NCBI RefSeq assembly: GCF_006346395.1
Contig: NZ_VDMS01000002.1
Span: 558,001-622,000, forward strand
Length of the DNA: 64,000 bases
Direction: 5' to 3'
Origin: Nocardioides plantarum
GTDB lineage: Bacteria; Actinomycetota; Actinomycetes; Propionibacteriales; Nocardioidaceae
In this document: piece by piece, positions 52,277 to 60,128 of the stretch
Layout of the letters: every line of letters begins with the position of its first letter
How positions within the stretch are numbered: position 1 is the stretch's first letter
Notes under the pieces: model-generated
Told to the model about the DNA's origin: nothing
Databases searched by the model: none
The model's input: only the letters and a program-made list of their open reading frames with translations
Position numbers and translations under genes: made by a program

Positions 52277-53118
52277 CCCCCACCCTCACCAAGGACCGCA
52301 CCGGCGGCTCGCGGCTCGGCGCCGAGGGCGTCACCGTCGGGTACGGCGCCGCGCCGGTCGTCAGCGACCTCACCTTCGACGTCCCCGACGGCCAGGTGAC
52401 GACGATCATCGGCCCCAACGGCTGCGGCAAGTCGACCCTGCTCCGCACCCTGGCGCGGCTGCTCAAGCCGTCCTCGGGGCGGGTCCGGCTCGACGGCGGC
52501 GCCATCGACGACATCGCCACCCGCGAGGTGTCGCAGCGCCTGGCCCTGCTCCCCCAGAGCCCCCTCGCCCCCGAGGGCCTGCTGGTGCGCGACCTGGTCG
52601 GCCGGGGCCGACACCCCCACCAGCGGTGGTTCAGCCAGTGGTCGGCCGAGGACGAGCGGATCGTCGAGGCGGCCCTGGAGATGACCGACACCACCTCGCT
52701 GCGCGACCGGCCGATCGACCAGCTCTCGGGCGGCCAGCGACAGCGCGCCTGGATCGCGATGACGCTGGCCCAGGACACCGACCTGGTCCTGCTCGACGAG
52801 CCCACGACCTACCTCGACCTGGCTCACCAGATCGAGGTCCTCGACCTGGTCACCCGGCTCAACCGCGAGCGGGGCCGCACCGTCGTCATGGTGCTGCACG
52901 ACCTCAACCTGGCCGCCCGCTACAGCGACCTCGTCGTGGTCATGGACCGTGGTCGCATCGTCGCCCAGGGCACCCCGACCGAGATCTTCACCGCCGACAC
53001 CCTGCTCTCCGTCTTCGGCCTCGAGGCCGACGTCATCCCCGACCCCCGCACCGGCCTGCCGATCCTGGTGCCCGTCTCGTGCGCTGCTGCGGTCGCGGCG
53101 GCGTACGCCGATCGGTAG
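52273..53118 (+). CDS. Iron-siderophore ABC transporter ATP-binding protein
   Basis: The 281-residue ATPase has Walker A GPNGCGKST at residues 47-55, the signature LSGGQ at 151-155, Walker B LLDEP at 173-177 and the H-loop LHDLN near 207. It belongs to the FepC/FhuC type. The start overlaps the permease stop, and the 108-bp palindromic repeat begins ten bases after its stop. Confidence 0.96.
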   Translation: MTPTLTKDRTGGSRLGAEGVTVGYGAAPVVSDLTFDVPDGQVTTIIGPNGCGKSTLLRTLARLLKPSSGRVRLDGGAIDDIATREVSQRLALLPQSPLAPEGLLVRDLVGRGRHPHQRWFSQWSAEDERIVEAALEMTDTTSLRDRPIDQLSGGQRQRAWIAMTLAQDTDLVLLDEPTTYLDLAHQIEVLDLVTRLNRERGRTVVMVLHDLNLAARYSDLVVVMDRGRIVAQGTPTEIFTADTLLSVFGLEADVIPDPRTGLPILVPVSCAAAVAAAYADR

Positions 53119-53127
53119 GGGTGCGGC

Positions 53128-53235
53128 ACGCGTTGGGAAATTCTCCGCTGAGGTGGTGAAACTCGCGCCGCTGCGACGAAACTTCGTCGACGAGGTGGGA
53201 GTTTCACCACTACGGCGGAGAATTTCCCAACGGGT
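53128..53235. repeat. 108-bp palindromic repeat element, copy 2
   Basis: It has the same length and architecture as the element at 3186-3293: ends ACGCGTTGGGAAATTCTCC and GGAGAATTTCCCAACGGGT, and core GCGACGAAACTTCGTCG. Paired positions in the two arms have changed together (TTCTCCGC with GCGGAGAA), which keeps the fold. Confidence 0.85.
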
Positions 53236-53310
53236 CTGCGGCACCCAAGTACCACCCTCCGGCACCCGAGACCGAGGGGCCAGCCCGCCGACGCGCCTAG
53301 CGTCGAGGGC

Positions 53311-53730
53311 ATGCACCGCCCCGTCGCGCTCGTCCTGGTCGCCCTCTACTCGCTGCTCGTCGTCCACCTCACCCTGACCGACCCGTCGCAGGGCAGCTGG
53401 GCGTTCGACCTGGCCGACCGGGTCGCGACGCGGGTCTCCGGCGGCCGGCTGACCTGGACCGAGACCGAGGTGCTGGCCAACGTCGCGCTGTTCGTGCCGC
53501 TCGGGTTCCTGCTCGCGATCGGGCTCGGGCGGGTATGGCCCGCGGTGACGCTGTGCCTGCTCGCCTCGGCACTGGTCGAGTACGCCCAGCTGCGGGTCGT
53601 GACCAGCCGGGTGCCGACGATCGACGACGTCGTGCACAACACGATGGGCGGGGTGATCGGCGCACTCCTCGCCGGCGTGCTCATGGTGGCCGCCCGCCCC
53701 ACCCCCCGTGCGGTTAGATCGAGGACATGA
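53311..53730 (+). CDS. VanZ-family membrane protein
   Basis: The 139-residue membrane protein has four predicted helices and the VanZ-like signature NVALFVPLGFLL near residue 57 followed by ALVEYAQL near 87 and TIDDVVHNTMGGVIGA near 102. VanZ-type proteins are linked to glycopeptide (teicoplanin) tolerance in some bacteria, but the role of most is unknown. TAGCGT lies seven bases before the ATG, fitting a leaderless transcript. The stop overlaps the start of the next gene. Confidence 0.85.
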   Translation: MHRPVALVLVALYSLLVVHLTLTDPSQGSWAFDLADRVATRVSGGRLTWTETEVLANVALFVPLGFLLAIGLGRVWPAVTLCLLASALVEYAQLRVVTSRVPTIDDVVHNTMGGVIGALLAGVLMVAARPTPRAVRSRT

Positions 53731-54572
53731 CGACCGACGAGCTCGGGACCCAGCTCCGGGTGTGGCGCGACCGACTGGGGCCGGCCGCCGCGGGCCTGCC
53801 CAGTCAGGCCCGCCGTCGTACGGCGGGCCTGCGCCGCGAGGAGGTGGCCGCCCTGTCCGGGGTGTCGACCGACTACGTGACGCGTCTCGAGCAGGGCCGC
53901 GCCCGCCACCCGTCGGCCCAGGTGGTCCAGTCCCTGGCGCGCGCGCTGCGACTCGACGACGAGGAGCGCGACCGGCTCTACCGGATGGCCGGCCACCTGC
54001 CGCCGACCTCGGGACGGATGGTGCGTCACCTGACCCCGAGCGTCCTGCGGATCGTGGACCGCCTCGGCGACACCCCCGTCTCGGTCATCGACGCCGCGTG
54101 GGAGACGGTGCTGCAGAACCGCGCCGCCGACGTCATCTTCGGTGACCTCTCCGCCGAGACCGGGCGCAGCCGCAACCGCGCGTGGCGCACGTTCATGGAC
54201 GTCCCGGGCATGGGCGAGCTCGAGCCGCAGACCCGCTCGCTGGTGGAGCGCGACATCGTGGCCGATCTCCACGCGGCGCTGATCCGGCTCCCCGAGGACC
54301 CCGACATCGCCTCGGTCGTCGCCGACCTGCGGGCCGAGAGCCCGCGCTTCGCCGAGCTGTGGGAGACAACACCGGCCCGGGTGCGCGCCTCGCGGCGCAA
54401 GACCCTCGACCACCCGCTCGTCGGACGGATGACCGTCGACTGCGACGTGCTCAGCGTGCACGGCAGCGACCTGCAGATCGTGGTCTTCTCCGCCGAGCCC
54501 GGCACCCCCGACGCCGACGCCCTCTCCATGGCGATCATCGTCGGACTGCAGGACATGTCGGCCGAGCGCTAG
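53727..54572 (+). CDS. Helix-turn-helix regulator of the MmyB type
   Basis: The 281-residue protein has an XRE-type helix-turn-helix (LRREEVAALSGVSTDYVTRLEQG, residues ~35-57) and a C-terminal MmyB-like ligand domain (residues ~105-270) with the typical NRAADVIFGDLS and HPLVGRMTVDCDVL segments. MmyB regulators in Streptomyces bind fatty acids and control antibiotic genes. The target here is unknown; the convergent aldo/keto reductase is a candidate only by proximity. The ATG overlaps the vanZ-like stop, suggesting coupled translation. Confidence 0.9.
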   Translation: MTTDELGTQLRVWRDRLGPAAAGLPSQARRRTAGLRREEVAALSGVSTDYVTRLEQGRARHPSAQVVQSLARALRLDDEERDRLYRMAGHLPPTSGRMVRHLTPSVLRIVDRLGDTPVSVIDAAWETVLQNRAADVIFGDLSAETGRSRNRAWRTFMDVPGMGELEPQTRSLVERDIVADLHAALIRLPEDPDIASVVADLRAESPRFAELWETTPARVRASRRKTLDHPLVGRMTVDCDVLSVHGSDLQIVVFSAEPGTPDADALSMAIIVGLQDMSAER

Positions 54573-54573
54573 C

Positions 54574-54646
54574 GGATCTCGACAAGCTCGATCACCGAGA
54601 CGTCGTCGGTCCGGCACCGACCTCGGCGGTCGAGCTTGTCGAGACC
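54574..54646. terminator. Long hairpin between convergent genes
   Basis: GGATCTCGACAAGCTCGATC (from 54574) and its near-complement CGGTCGAGCTTGTCGAGACC (54627-54646) form a long stem. It separates the MmyB-type gene from the aldo/keto reductase gene and is probably a bidirectional terminator; TCGACAAGCTCGA hairpins look repeat-like. Confidence 0.7.
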
Positions 54647-54654
54647 TGGGTCCG

Positions 54655-55548
54655 TCAGTGACCGGCGACCACGGGCTCCACGTGCTCGAGCGTCGCGAGG
54701 TCGTCGGCGTCGAGCTCGATGTCGAGCACGGCGAGGTTCTCCTCGAGGTGGGTGATCGACTTGGTGCCGGGGATGAGGAGCAGGCGGTCGTACTGCGCGA
54801 GCAGCCAGGCCAGCGCGACCTGGCTGGGCGAGACACCGTGCTTGGTCGCGACGCTGCTGACGTGCGGGTCCGCGGCCAGGGCCTGCGGGCCGCCACCGCC
54901 GAACGCCGACCCGAGCGGGAAGTAGGGCACGAACGCGATGTCGTGCTCGCGGCACAGCTCGAGCACCGGCGCGTCGGTGCGGTCCAGGATGCTGAACGGG
55001 TTCTGCACCTGGCCGATGCCGACCGTCTCGATGGCCTCGCGCACGGTGTCGACACCGACGCTGGAGACCCCGATCAGGTCGATCTTGCCCGCGTCGCGCA
55101 GCTCGGCGAGCGCGCCGAGCTGGTCGGCGAGCGCCGGCTCGTCGCCGTCCGGGTGGTCGCGCTCCATGCGGCGCAGGTTGACCAGGTCGAGGCGTTCGAC
55201 GTCGAGGGCGCGCAGGTTGGCCTCCACCTGGTCGCGGAGCTGGTCCGGCGTCGAGGCCAGGTTCCAGCCGCCCTGGTCGTCGCGGGCGGCGCCGACCTTG
55301 GTCACCAGGCGCAGGCCCGCCGGATAGGGGTGCAGCGCCTCGCGGATCAGGTCGTTGACGACGTCGGGGCCGTAGAACTGGGCGGTGTCGATGTGGTCGA
55401 CGCCGAGCTCGACCGCGCGGCGCAGCACGGCGCGCGCGCCGTCGGGGTCGGCAGGCGGTCCGAAGACACCCGGTCCGGCGAGCTGCATGGCACCGAACCC
55501 GATGCGGTGGACCGGCTTGTCGCCGAGGAGGGAGGTGGTGGTGGTCAT
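54655..55548 (-). CDS. Aldo/keto reductase family oxidoreductase
   Basis: The 297-residue TIM-barrel NADPH-dependent reductase has RIGFGAMQLAG near residue 15, the catalytic Asp and Tyr in DHIDTAQFYGPD near 50, a Lys in LVTKVG near 80 and the cofactor-binding end LLIPGTKSITHLEENL near 260. At the usual catalytic His the sequence reads VNLRRM, as seen in some YajO/Tas-like members, so the activity may differ from classic aldose reductases. The ATG at 55546-55548 follows GGAGGTGG. Physiological substrate is unknown. Confidence 0.9.
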   Translation of the reverse strand: MTTTTSLLGDKPVHRIGFGAMQLAGPGVFGPPADPDGARAVLRRAVELGVDHIDTAQFYGPDVVNDLIREALHPYPAGLRLVTKVGAARDDQGGWNLASTPDQLRDQVEANLRALDVERLDLVNLRRMERDHPDGDEPALADQLGALAELRDAGKIDLIGVSSVGVDTVREAIETVGIGQVQNPFSILDRTDAPVLELCREHDIAFVPYFPLGSAFGGGGPQALAADPHVSSVATKHGVSPSQVALAWLLAQYDRLLLIPGTKSITHLEENLAVLDIELDADDLATLEHVEPVVAGH

Positions 55549-55645
55549 GCCCCCAGCCTGTCTCGGCACCGGTGCCGACACCAGGGACCCGTCGTCCTGG
55601 GACCGGGAGTACCAGGACGACGCCAGGACGACGAGTCCGCGGGCC

Positions 55646-56692
55646 TCAGTTCTTGACCACCGGGGGCTTGGTGGCCGGGTCGCCGTCGAAGGCGGCTTCG
55701 AGCTGGGGCACGTAGCGCTCGAGCACGTAGGGGATCGACAGCGGCGTCACGAAGCTCTGCCCCACGTAGTAGGCGCCGTCGGAGTCGTTGATGTCGAAGA
55801 AGCGGCCCTCCGCGAAGGTGTCGGTCTTCTCGAAGATCGCCTTCATCCCGGCCGGGGCTCCGTCGTAGTCGAGCCACACCACGACGTCGACGCCGGCCAG
55901 GTCTCCGGTGCGCTCCTCGGACAGCGAGTAGCCGAACTCGGCGGCACCCTTGTCGACCAGCTGCTCGGGGAACGTGAAGCCGAGCTCCTGCAGGATCCGG
56001 CCGCGGGGGTCCTGCGGGCCGTAGACGAACAACCCCTCGTACGGCGTCACGCAGACCGCCGTCTTGCCCTGCCACTCGGGGTGGGCGGCCTTGGCTGCCG
56101 CGACCTTGGCGTCGGCTCCGTCGACGAGCTTCTGCCCGGCCTCGGGCTGGCCCACGGCCCGGGCGACGGTGAGGGTCGACTCCTGCCAGGGCTCGGCGTA
56201 GTCGGCATACTTGCCGGACTGCGCGATGGTGTTGGCGCTCTTGCTGAGGATCTTGTACTCGGCCTCGGTCATGCCGGAGTAGAGCCCGATGATCAGGTCG
56301 GGGCCCAGCCCGATGACCTCCTCGGTCGGGATGCCGTTGGCCGGGTCGATCACCTTCGGCACGTCGGCGTCCCCGAGCAGGTCGGTCGCCCACGGGAAGA
56401 TCCGACCGGGTGCGTCGCCGAACCAGTTGGACGTGGCGACCGGGACGATCCCCAGCGCCAGCAGGGCGTCCTGCTCGACGAGGCCGACGACGACGACCCG
56501 CTTGGGCGCCTGCTTGATGACGGTCTCGCCGTACTTGTGCTTGATCGTGACCGGGAACGCGCTCTTCTCGGGCTCGGCGGCCTTGCCCTGGGGGCCGGAC
56601 TCGCCGGGAGCGTCGTCGCCGCAGGCCGCCAGCAGCGGGGCCAGGGCGAGGGCGGAGGTGCCGGCCAGGAAGATCCGTCGGGTGGGTCGCAT
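55646..56692 (-). CDS. Iron-siderophore binding lipoprotein (FepB/FhuD type), second of pair
   Basis: The 348-residue protein has a twin-Arg-like start (MRPTRRIFL), a hydrophobic signal and a lipobox LLAAC near residue 24, so it is membrane-anchored outside the cell. It belongs to the periplasmic binding protein 2 (TroA-like) fold: KRVVVVGLVEQDALLALG near 65, then a GLGPDLIIGLYSG segment near 130. It delivers ferric siderophore to the FecCD permease. It is 13 bp downstream of the first binding-protein gene and shares its iron box. ATG at 56690-56692 follows AAGGAA. Confidence 0.92.
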   Translation of the reverse strand: MRPTRRIFLAGTSALALAPLLAACGDDAPGESGPQGKAAEPEKSAFPVTIKHKYGETVIKQAPKRVVVVGLVEQDALLALGIVPVATSNWFGDAPGRIFPWATDLLGDADVPKVIDPANGIPTEEVIGLGPDLIIGLYSGMTEAEYKILSKSANTIAQSGKYADYAEPWQESTLTVARAVGQPEAGQKLVDGADAKVAAAKAAHPEWQGKTAVCVTPYEGLFVYGPQDPRGRILQELGFTFPEQLVDKGAAEFGYSLSEERTGDLAGVDVVVWLDYDGAPAGMKAIFEKTDTFAEGRFFDINDSDGAYYVGQSFVTPLSIPYVLERYVPQLEAAFDGDPATKPPVVKN

Positions 56693-56705
56693 CAGGTGGT
56701 TCCTT

Positions 56706-57752
56706 CTAGGAGTCGTACTCGGTGGGGCCCTGGCCCGCGACGGCCTTCTCGAGCCGCGGGGTGAGGTGCTCGAGCACGTACTCGAGACTGAGGGGGGTGA
56801 TGAAGTAGAGGGCACCGGCGAGGACCTCGTCGGTGTAGACCGAGCGCCGCTCCTTGACCGCCGGCAGGTCCGCGACGGTGGCGAAGTCCTGGAGCTCGGC
56901 GAACATGTCGGCGTCCTCGGTCGCCCACACGACGACGTCGGCCTCGAGCAGGTCGACGTTCTCGCCGCTGATCAGGGCCTGCTCACCGACGTTCGGGGCG
57001 TACTTCTCCAGGCCGGGGGTGATCTCGAAGCCGAGCATGGTCAGGAAGTCGGTGCTGAGCCCGGCGGGGTAGACGTAGAGCTGGCCGTCGTAGGGGCCGC
57101 CCTGGGAGAACGTCGCGGTCCTCCCCTTCCACTCGGGGTGGAAGTCGGCGACGGCCTCGAAGTCGGACTCGACCCGGTCCACGAGCGTCTGTCCGTCGGC
57201 CTCGCGACCCAGGGCGCGGGCGACCTGGAGGACCTGGTCCTGCCAGGGCGAGAAGTAGGGCGTGGAGTCGGGGACGCTGGTGACGGTGGGCGCGATCGCG
57301 CTGAGCAGCTGGTAGTCGCGCTTCTCCATGCCGGCGTTGGTGCCGACGATGAGGTCGGGCTCGAGGGCGGCGATCTTCTCGATGGGGAACCCGTCGGAGG
57401 AGTCGAGCACCTCGGGCGTGGCCCCGCCGAGGAGGTCGTGGGCCCACGGCCAGGTCGCGTCGGGCTGCTTGCCGTACCACTCGGTCACCGCGATCGGGAT
57501 GACGCCGAGCTGCAGCAGCACGTCCTGCTCGGTGAAGCCGACGCTGACGACGCGCTTCGGCTCGGCCGGCACCGTCGTGGTGCCGAACTGGTGCTCGACG
57601 GTCGCCGGGAACGTGCCGGTGCCCTCGAGCACCTCGGCGCCGACCGCCCGGGGCGGCGTCGGGACGCGCTTCTCCCCCTCGCCCGCGTCGTCGCCGCAGG
57701 CGACGAGGGCCGAGGACAGGGCGAGCAGCGCGGCAAGAGCGAGAAGGCGCAC
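56706..57752 (-). CDS. Iron-siderophore binding lipoprotein (FepB/FhuD type), first of pair
   Basis: The 348-residue protein has a short signal (LLALAALLALSSALVAC) with the lipobox cysteine at residue 19 and the same fold as its neighbour: KRVVSVGFTEQDVLLQLG near 67, ALEPDLIVGTNAG near 128. The two proteins share layout but differ throughout, so they may bind different siderophores or compete for one permease. The GTG at 57750-57752 follows AGGAG, and an iron box lies 16 bp upstream, predicting expression under iron shortage. Confidence 0.92.
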   Translation of the reverse strand: MRLLALAALLALSSALVACGDDAGEGEKRVPTPPRAVGAEVLEGTGTFPATVEHQFGTTTVPAEPKRVVSVGFTEQDVLLQLGVIPIAVTEWYGKQPDATWPWAHDLLGGATPEVLDSSDGFPIEKIAALEPDLIVGTNAGMEKRDYQLLSAIAPTVTSVPDSTPYFSPWQDQVLQVARALGREADGQTLVDRVESDFEAVADFHPEWKGRTATFSQGGPYDGQLYVYPAGLSTDFLTMLGFEITPGLEKYAPNVGEQALISGENVDLLEADVVVWATEDADMFAELQDFATVADLPAVKERRSVYTDEVLAGALYFITPLSLEYVLEHLTPRLEKAVAGQGPTEYDS

Positions 57753-57767
57753 GGTCGGACTCCTAGG

Positions 57768-57786
57768 TTAGGTGAGCCTGACCATA
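57768..57786. promoter_or_regulatory. DtxR/IdeR-type iron box upstream of the binding-protein genes
   Basis: TTAGGTGAGCCTGACCATA (plus strand) matches the iron-box consensus at 15 of 19 positions and lies 16 bp from the GTG start of the first binding-protein gene. Confidence 0.75.
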
Positions 57787-57809
57787 CTAAGGATGCCCTT
57801 GACGTCGGG

Positions 57810-58697
57810 TCAGCAGGGTCCCTGTCCCAGGATCGCCAGCCCCTCGAGGTCGCCGTTGCCGAACGACGTCTGGAACGTGGTCGAGGGATACATCAGCTGG
57901 CGCTCGTCGTCGACGTGGTCGAGACCGACGAGGTGGCCGAGCTCGTGCATGACGACCGCCCGCTCGAGGCCCTCGTCGCCGTCGTCCTCCATCTCGGCGA
58001 AGGCCGGCGCGTCGAAGAAGACGGTGCCGGTGACGTAGACGTCGCCGATCGAGCCCGGGCCGGCGACCCCGACGACGTCACCCTCGAGCTGGGGCTCCTC
58101 CTGCGGCGTCACCCAGCTGATGAGCACCGGCTTGGGCTCCCGTCCCCCGTCGCGCGAGGACGACGGCCCGTCGTCGGTGCTGCCCTTCGACTCGAACTCG
58201 AGCCCGGTGGCGTCGCTGACCGCGGCCAGCGACCGGTCCAGCGTGTCCTTCCAGCCGTCGGGCGCCTGGGCTGCGTTGACGACGTAGCGGATCGGCTTGC
58301 AGGAGCTCCACCGGAACGGCTCGCCGCTGAGCTCGTCGGACTGCAGGAACTGGTAGGTGGAGCTGTCCCCACGGTCGCCGAAGCCGAGGAGCCCGCGCAG
58401 CTGGGCGGCGAACGGGGTGAGGCTCGCGCTGACGACCACGCCGATCACGGCCAGGGTGAGCCCGACGGTGACCACCGTGCGACGTCGCTCGCCGCCCGGG
58501 TGCGGGCCCGGCGTACGACGGCGGTCGGCTCGGCGCGGGGGGCGCGGCGGCGGAGGCAGGCGTCGGTCGAGCGGGGTGACGGCGCCGCCGTCGGGCGTCT
58601 CGCCGTCGTAGGTCGGCAGGGCACGCAGCTGCTCCTCGAGCTCGCGCTGCCAACGACGCTGCTCGCGCCGGCTGCCCCCGCCCACCCCCCTGGCCAC
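57810..58697 (-). CDS. Membrane-anchored metzincin-like metalloprotease
   Basis: The 295-residue protein has a basic and Pro-rich cytoplasmic N-terminus (~70 residues), one transmembrane helix at about residues 75-97 and an extracellular protease domain. This domain carries the zinc motif HELGHLVGLDH (His251, His255, His261), followed by a Met-turn MYP at residue 269, as in matrixins. A Cys pair frames the domain. Substrates are unknown; extracellular protein turnover is possible. The start GTG at 58697 has no clear ribosome binding site and a start further in is possible. Confidence 0.85.
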   Translation of the reverse strand: MARGVGGGSRREQRRWQRELEEQLRALPTYDGETPDGGAVTPLDRRLPPPPRPPRRADRRRTPGPHPGGERRRTVVTVGLTLAVIGVVVSASLTPFAAQLRGLLGFGDRGDSSTYQFLQSDELSGEPFRWSSCKPIRYVVNAAQAPDGWKDTLDRSLAAVSDATGLEFESKGSTDDGPSSSRDGGREPKPVLISWVTPQEEPQLEGDVVGVAGPGSIGDVYVTGTVFFDAPAFAEMEDDGDEGLERAVVMHELGHLVGLDHVDDERQLMYPSTTFQTSFGNGDLEGLAILGQGPC

Positions 58698-58778
58698 AAG
58701 GAGGAATCATGCCCGTGCGGTGGTGACGGCGGGGCGTTTCCTCGCCCCGGGGTGACCAGGATCTCTAGGGTGACCCCC

Positions 58779-60128
58779 ATGGTGACGACGGAGGGGGCCG
58801 TGGCGACCACGCCCACCCAGCGGCCGGTCGAGGCCCTGCAGGCGCTGGTCCGGATCCCGACGGTGTCCCACCCCGACCCCGGGCGCATCGACGTGGCGGC
58901 CTTCGAGCGCTTCGGCGCCGAGCTGGCCCGCCGCTACCCGCAGGTCCACGCGCTCGAGCACGTCGCGATCGCCCGGCACGGCCTGCTCGTGCGCTGGCCC
59001 GGCCGCTCCGCCGAGCGGCCCGTCGTACTGATGGCCCACCTCGACGTCGTCCCCGTCGCCGACGACGGCGCCGGCTGGACCCACCCCGCCTTCGGCGGCG
59101 ATCTCGTCGACGAGGCGGTCTGGGGACGCGGGACCCTCGACGACAAGGGCCAGCTCGTGGCCGTGTGCGAGGCGGTCGAGTCGCTGCTCGAGCGCGGCTT
59201 CGTGCCGTCGTACGACGTCTGGCTGTCGTTCGGGTGCACCGAGGAGGTCGCGGGCGACGGTGCCCTGGCGGCGGTCGCCGAGCTGACCGCACGCGGCGTG
59301 CGCCCGTGGTTCGTGCTCGACGAGGGCGGCGCGGTCGCCCACGACGCGTTCCCGGGTGTCAGCGCGCCGGTCGGGGTCGTCGGGGTCAGCGAGAAGGGCA
59401 CGACGTCGGTCGAGCTGCGGGTCGAGGGCCGCGGCGGGCACGCGTCCACCCCAGCCCGACGCGGCCCGACCGCGCGGATCGCCCGGGCCATCACCCGCCT
59501 CGACGCCAGCGCGATGCCGAGCCGGCTGCCCGAGCCGACCGTCGAGCTGTTCCGCCGGATGGCGCCGCACGCGCCGCTGCCGCTGCGCGCGCTGATGTCG
59601 CGGGCCGACCGGCTCGCGCCGGTCCTCACCCGGGCCCTGGTCCTGGCCGGGCCGGAGTCGGCCGCGATGACCCGTACGACGTTCGCCGTCACCACGCTCT
59701 CCGGCTCCCCCGCCCTCAACGTCGTCGCCCAGACCGCACGGGCCGGCGTCAACATCCGGGTCATGGTCGGCGACACCGTCGAGGACGCCCTGGCCCACCT
59801 GCGCCGAGTGATCGACGACGACCAGGTGCACGTCGACGTCGTCGACGCCTCCGAGCCCAGCCCGGTCAGCCCGCGCGACGAGGCGTTCGACCTGCTCGCG
59901 GCCACGATCGAGGAGGTCTTCCCCGACGCCGTGGCGGCGCCGTACGTGATGATGGCGGGCACCGACTCGCGCTTCTTCACCACCATCTGCGACCGCGTCT
60001 ACCGGTTCGCGCCGTTCCGGATGACCAAGGCCCAGCGCGAGTCCATCCACTCCTACGACGAGCACCTGCGCGTCCAGGACCTCCTCGACGGCGTGCGCTG
60101 GTACTCCCGGCTGCTGGAGTCGCTGTGA
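58779..60128 (+). CDS. M20-family metallopeptidase
   Basis: The 449-residue dizinc hydrolase has the M20 metal ligands and catalytic residues: LMAHLDVVP with His87 and Asp89, GRGTLDDKG with Asp121, and CTEEVAGD with the catalytic Glu155 and ligand Glu156. A dimerisation-domain segment GRGGHAS lies near 224. Substrates could be dipeptides or N-acyl amino acids. The ATG at 58779 is preceded by TAGGGT seven bases upstream, suggesting a leaderless message; GTGs at 58782 and 58797 are alternatives. The stop overlaps the start of the MFS gene, so the peptidase and transporter probably act on related molecules. Confidence 0.92.
   Translation: MVTTEGAVATTPTQRPVEALQALVRIPTVSHPDPGRIDVAAFERFGAELARRYPQVHALEHVAIARHGLLVRWPGRSAERPVVLMAHLDVVPVADDGAGWTHPAFGGDLVDEAVWGRGTLDDKGQLVAVCEAVESLLERGFVPSYDVWLSFGCTEEVAGDGALAAVAELTARGVRPWFVLDEGGAVAHDAFPGVSAPVGVVGVSEKGTTSVELRVEGRGGHASTPARRGPTARIARAITRLDASAMPSRLPEPTVELFRRMAPHAPLPLRALMSRADRLAPVLTRALVLAGPESAAMTRTTFAVTTLSGSPALNVVAQTARAGVNIRVMVGDTVEDALAHLRRVIDDDQVHVDVVDASEPSPVSPRDEAFDLLAATIEEVFPDAVAAPYVMMAGTDSRFFTTICDRVYRFAPFRMTKAQRESIHSYDEHLRVQDLLDGVRWYSRLLESL

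Noticed and set aside
56289..58778. Long upstream extension of the M20 peptidase frame
   Set aside because: It runs antisense through the binding-protein and metalloprotease genes; the family domain starts only near 58800.
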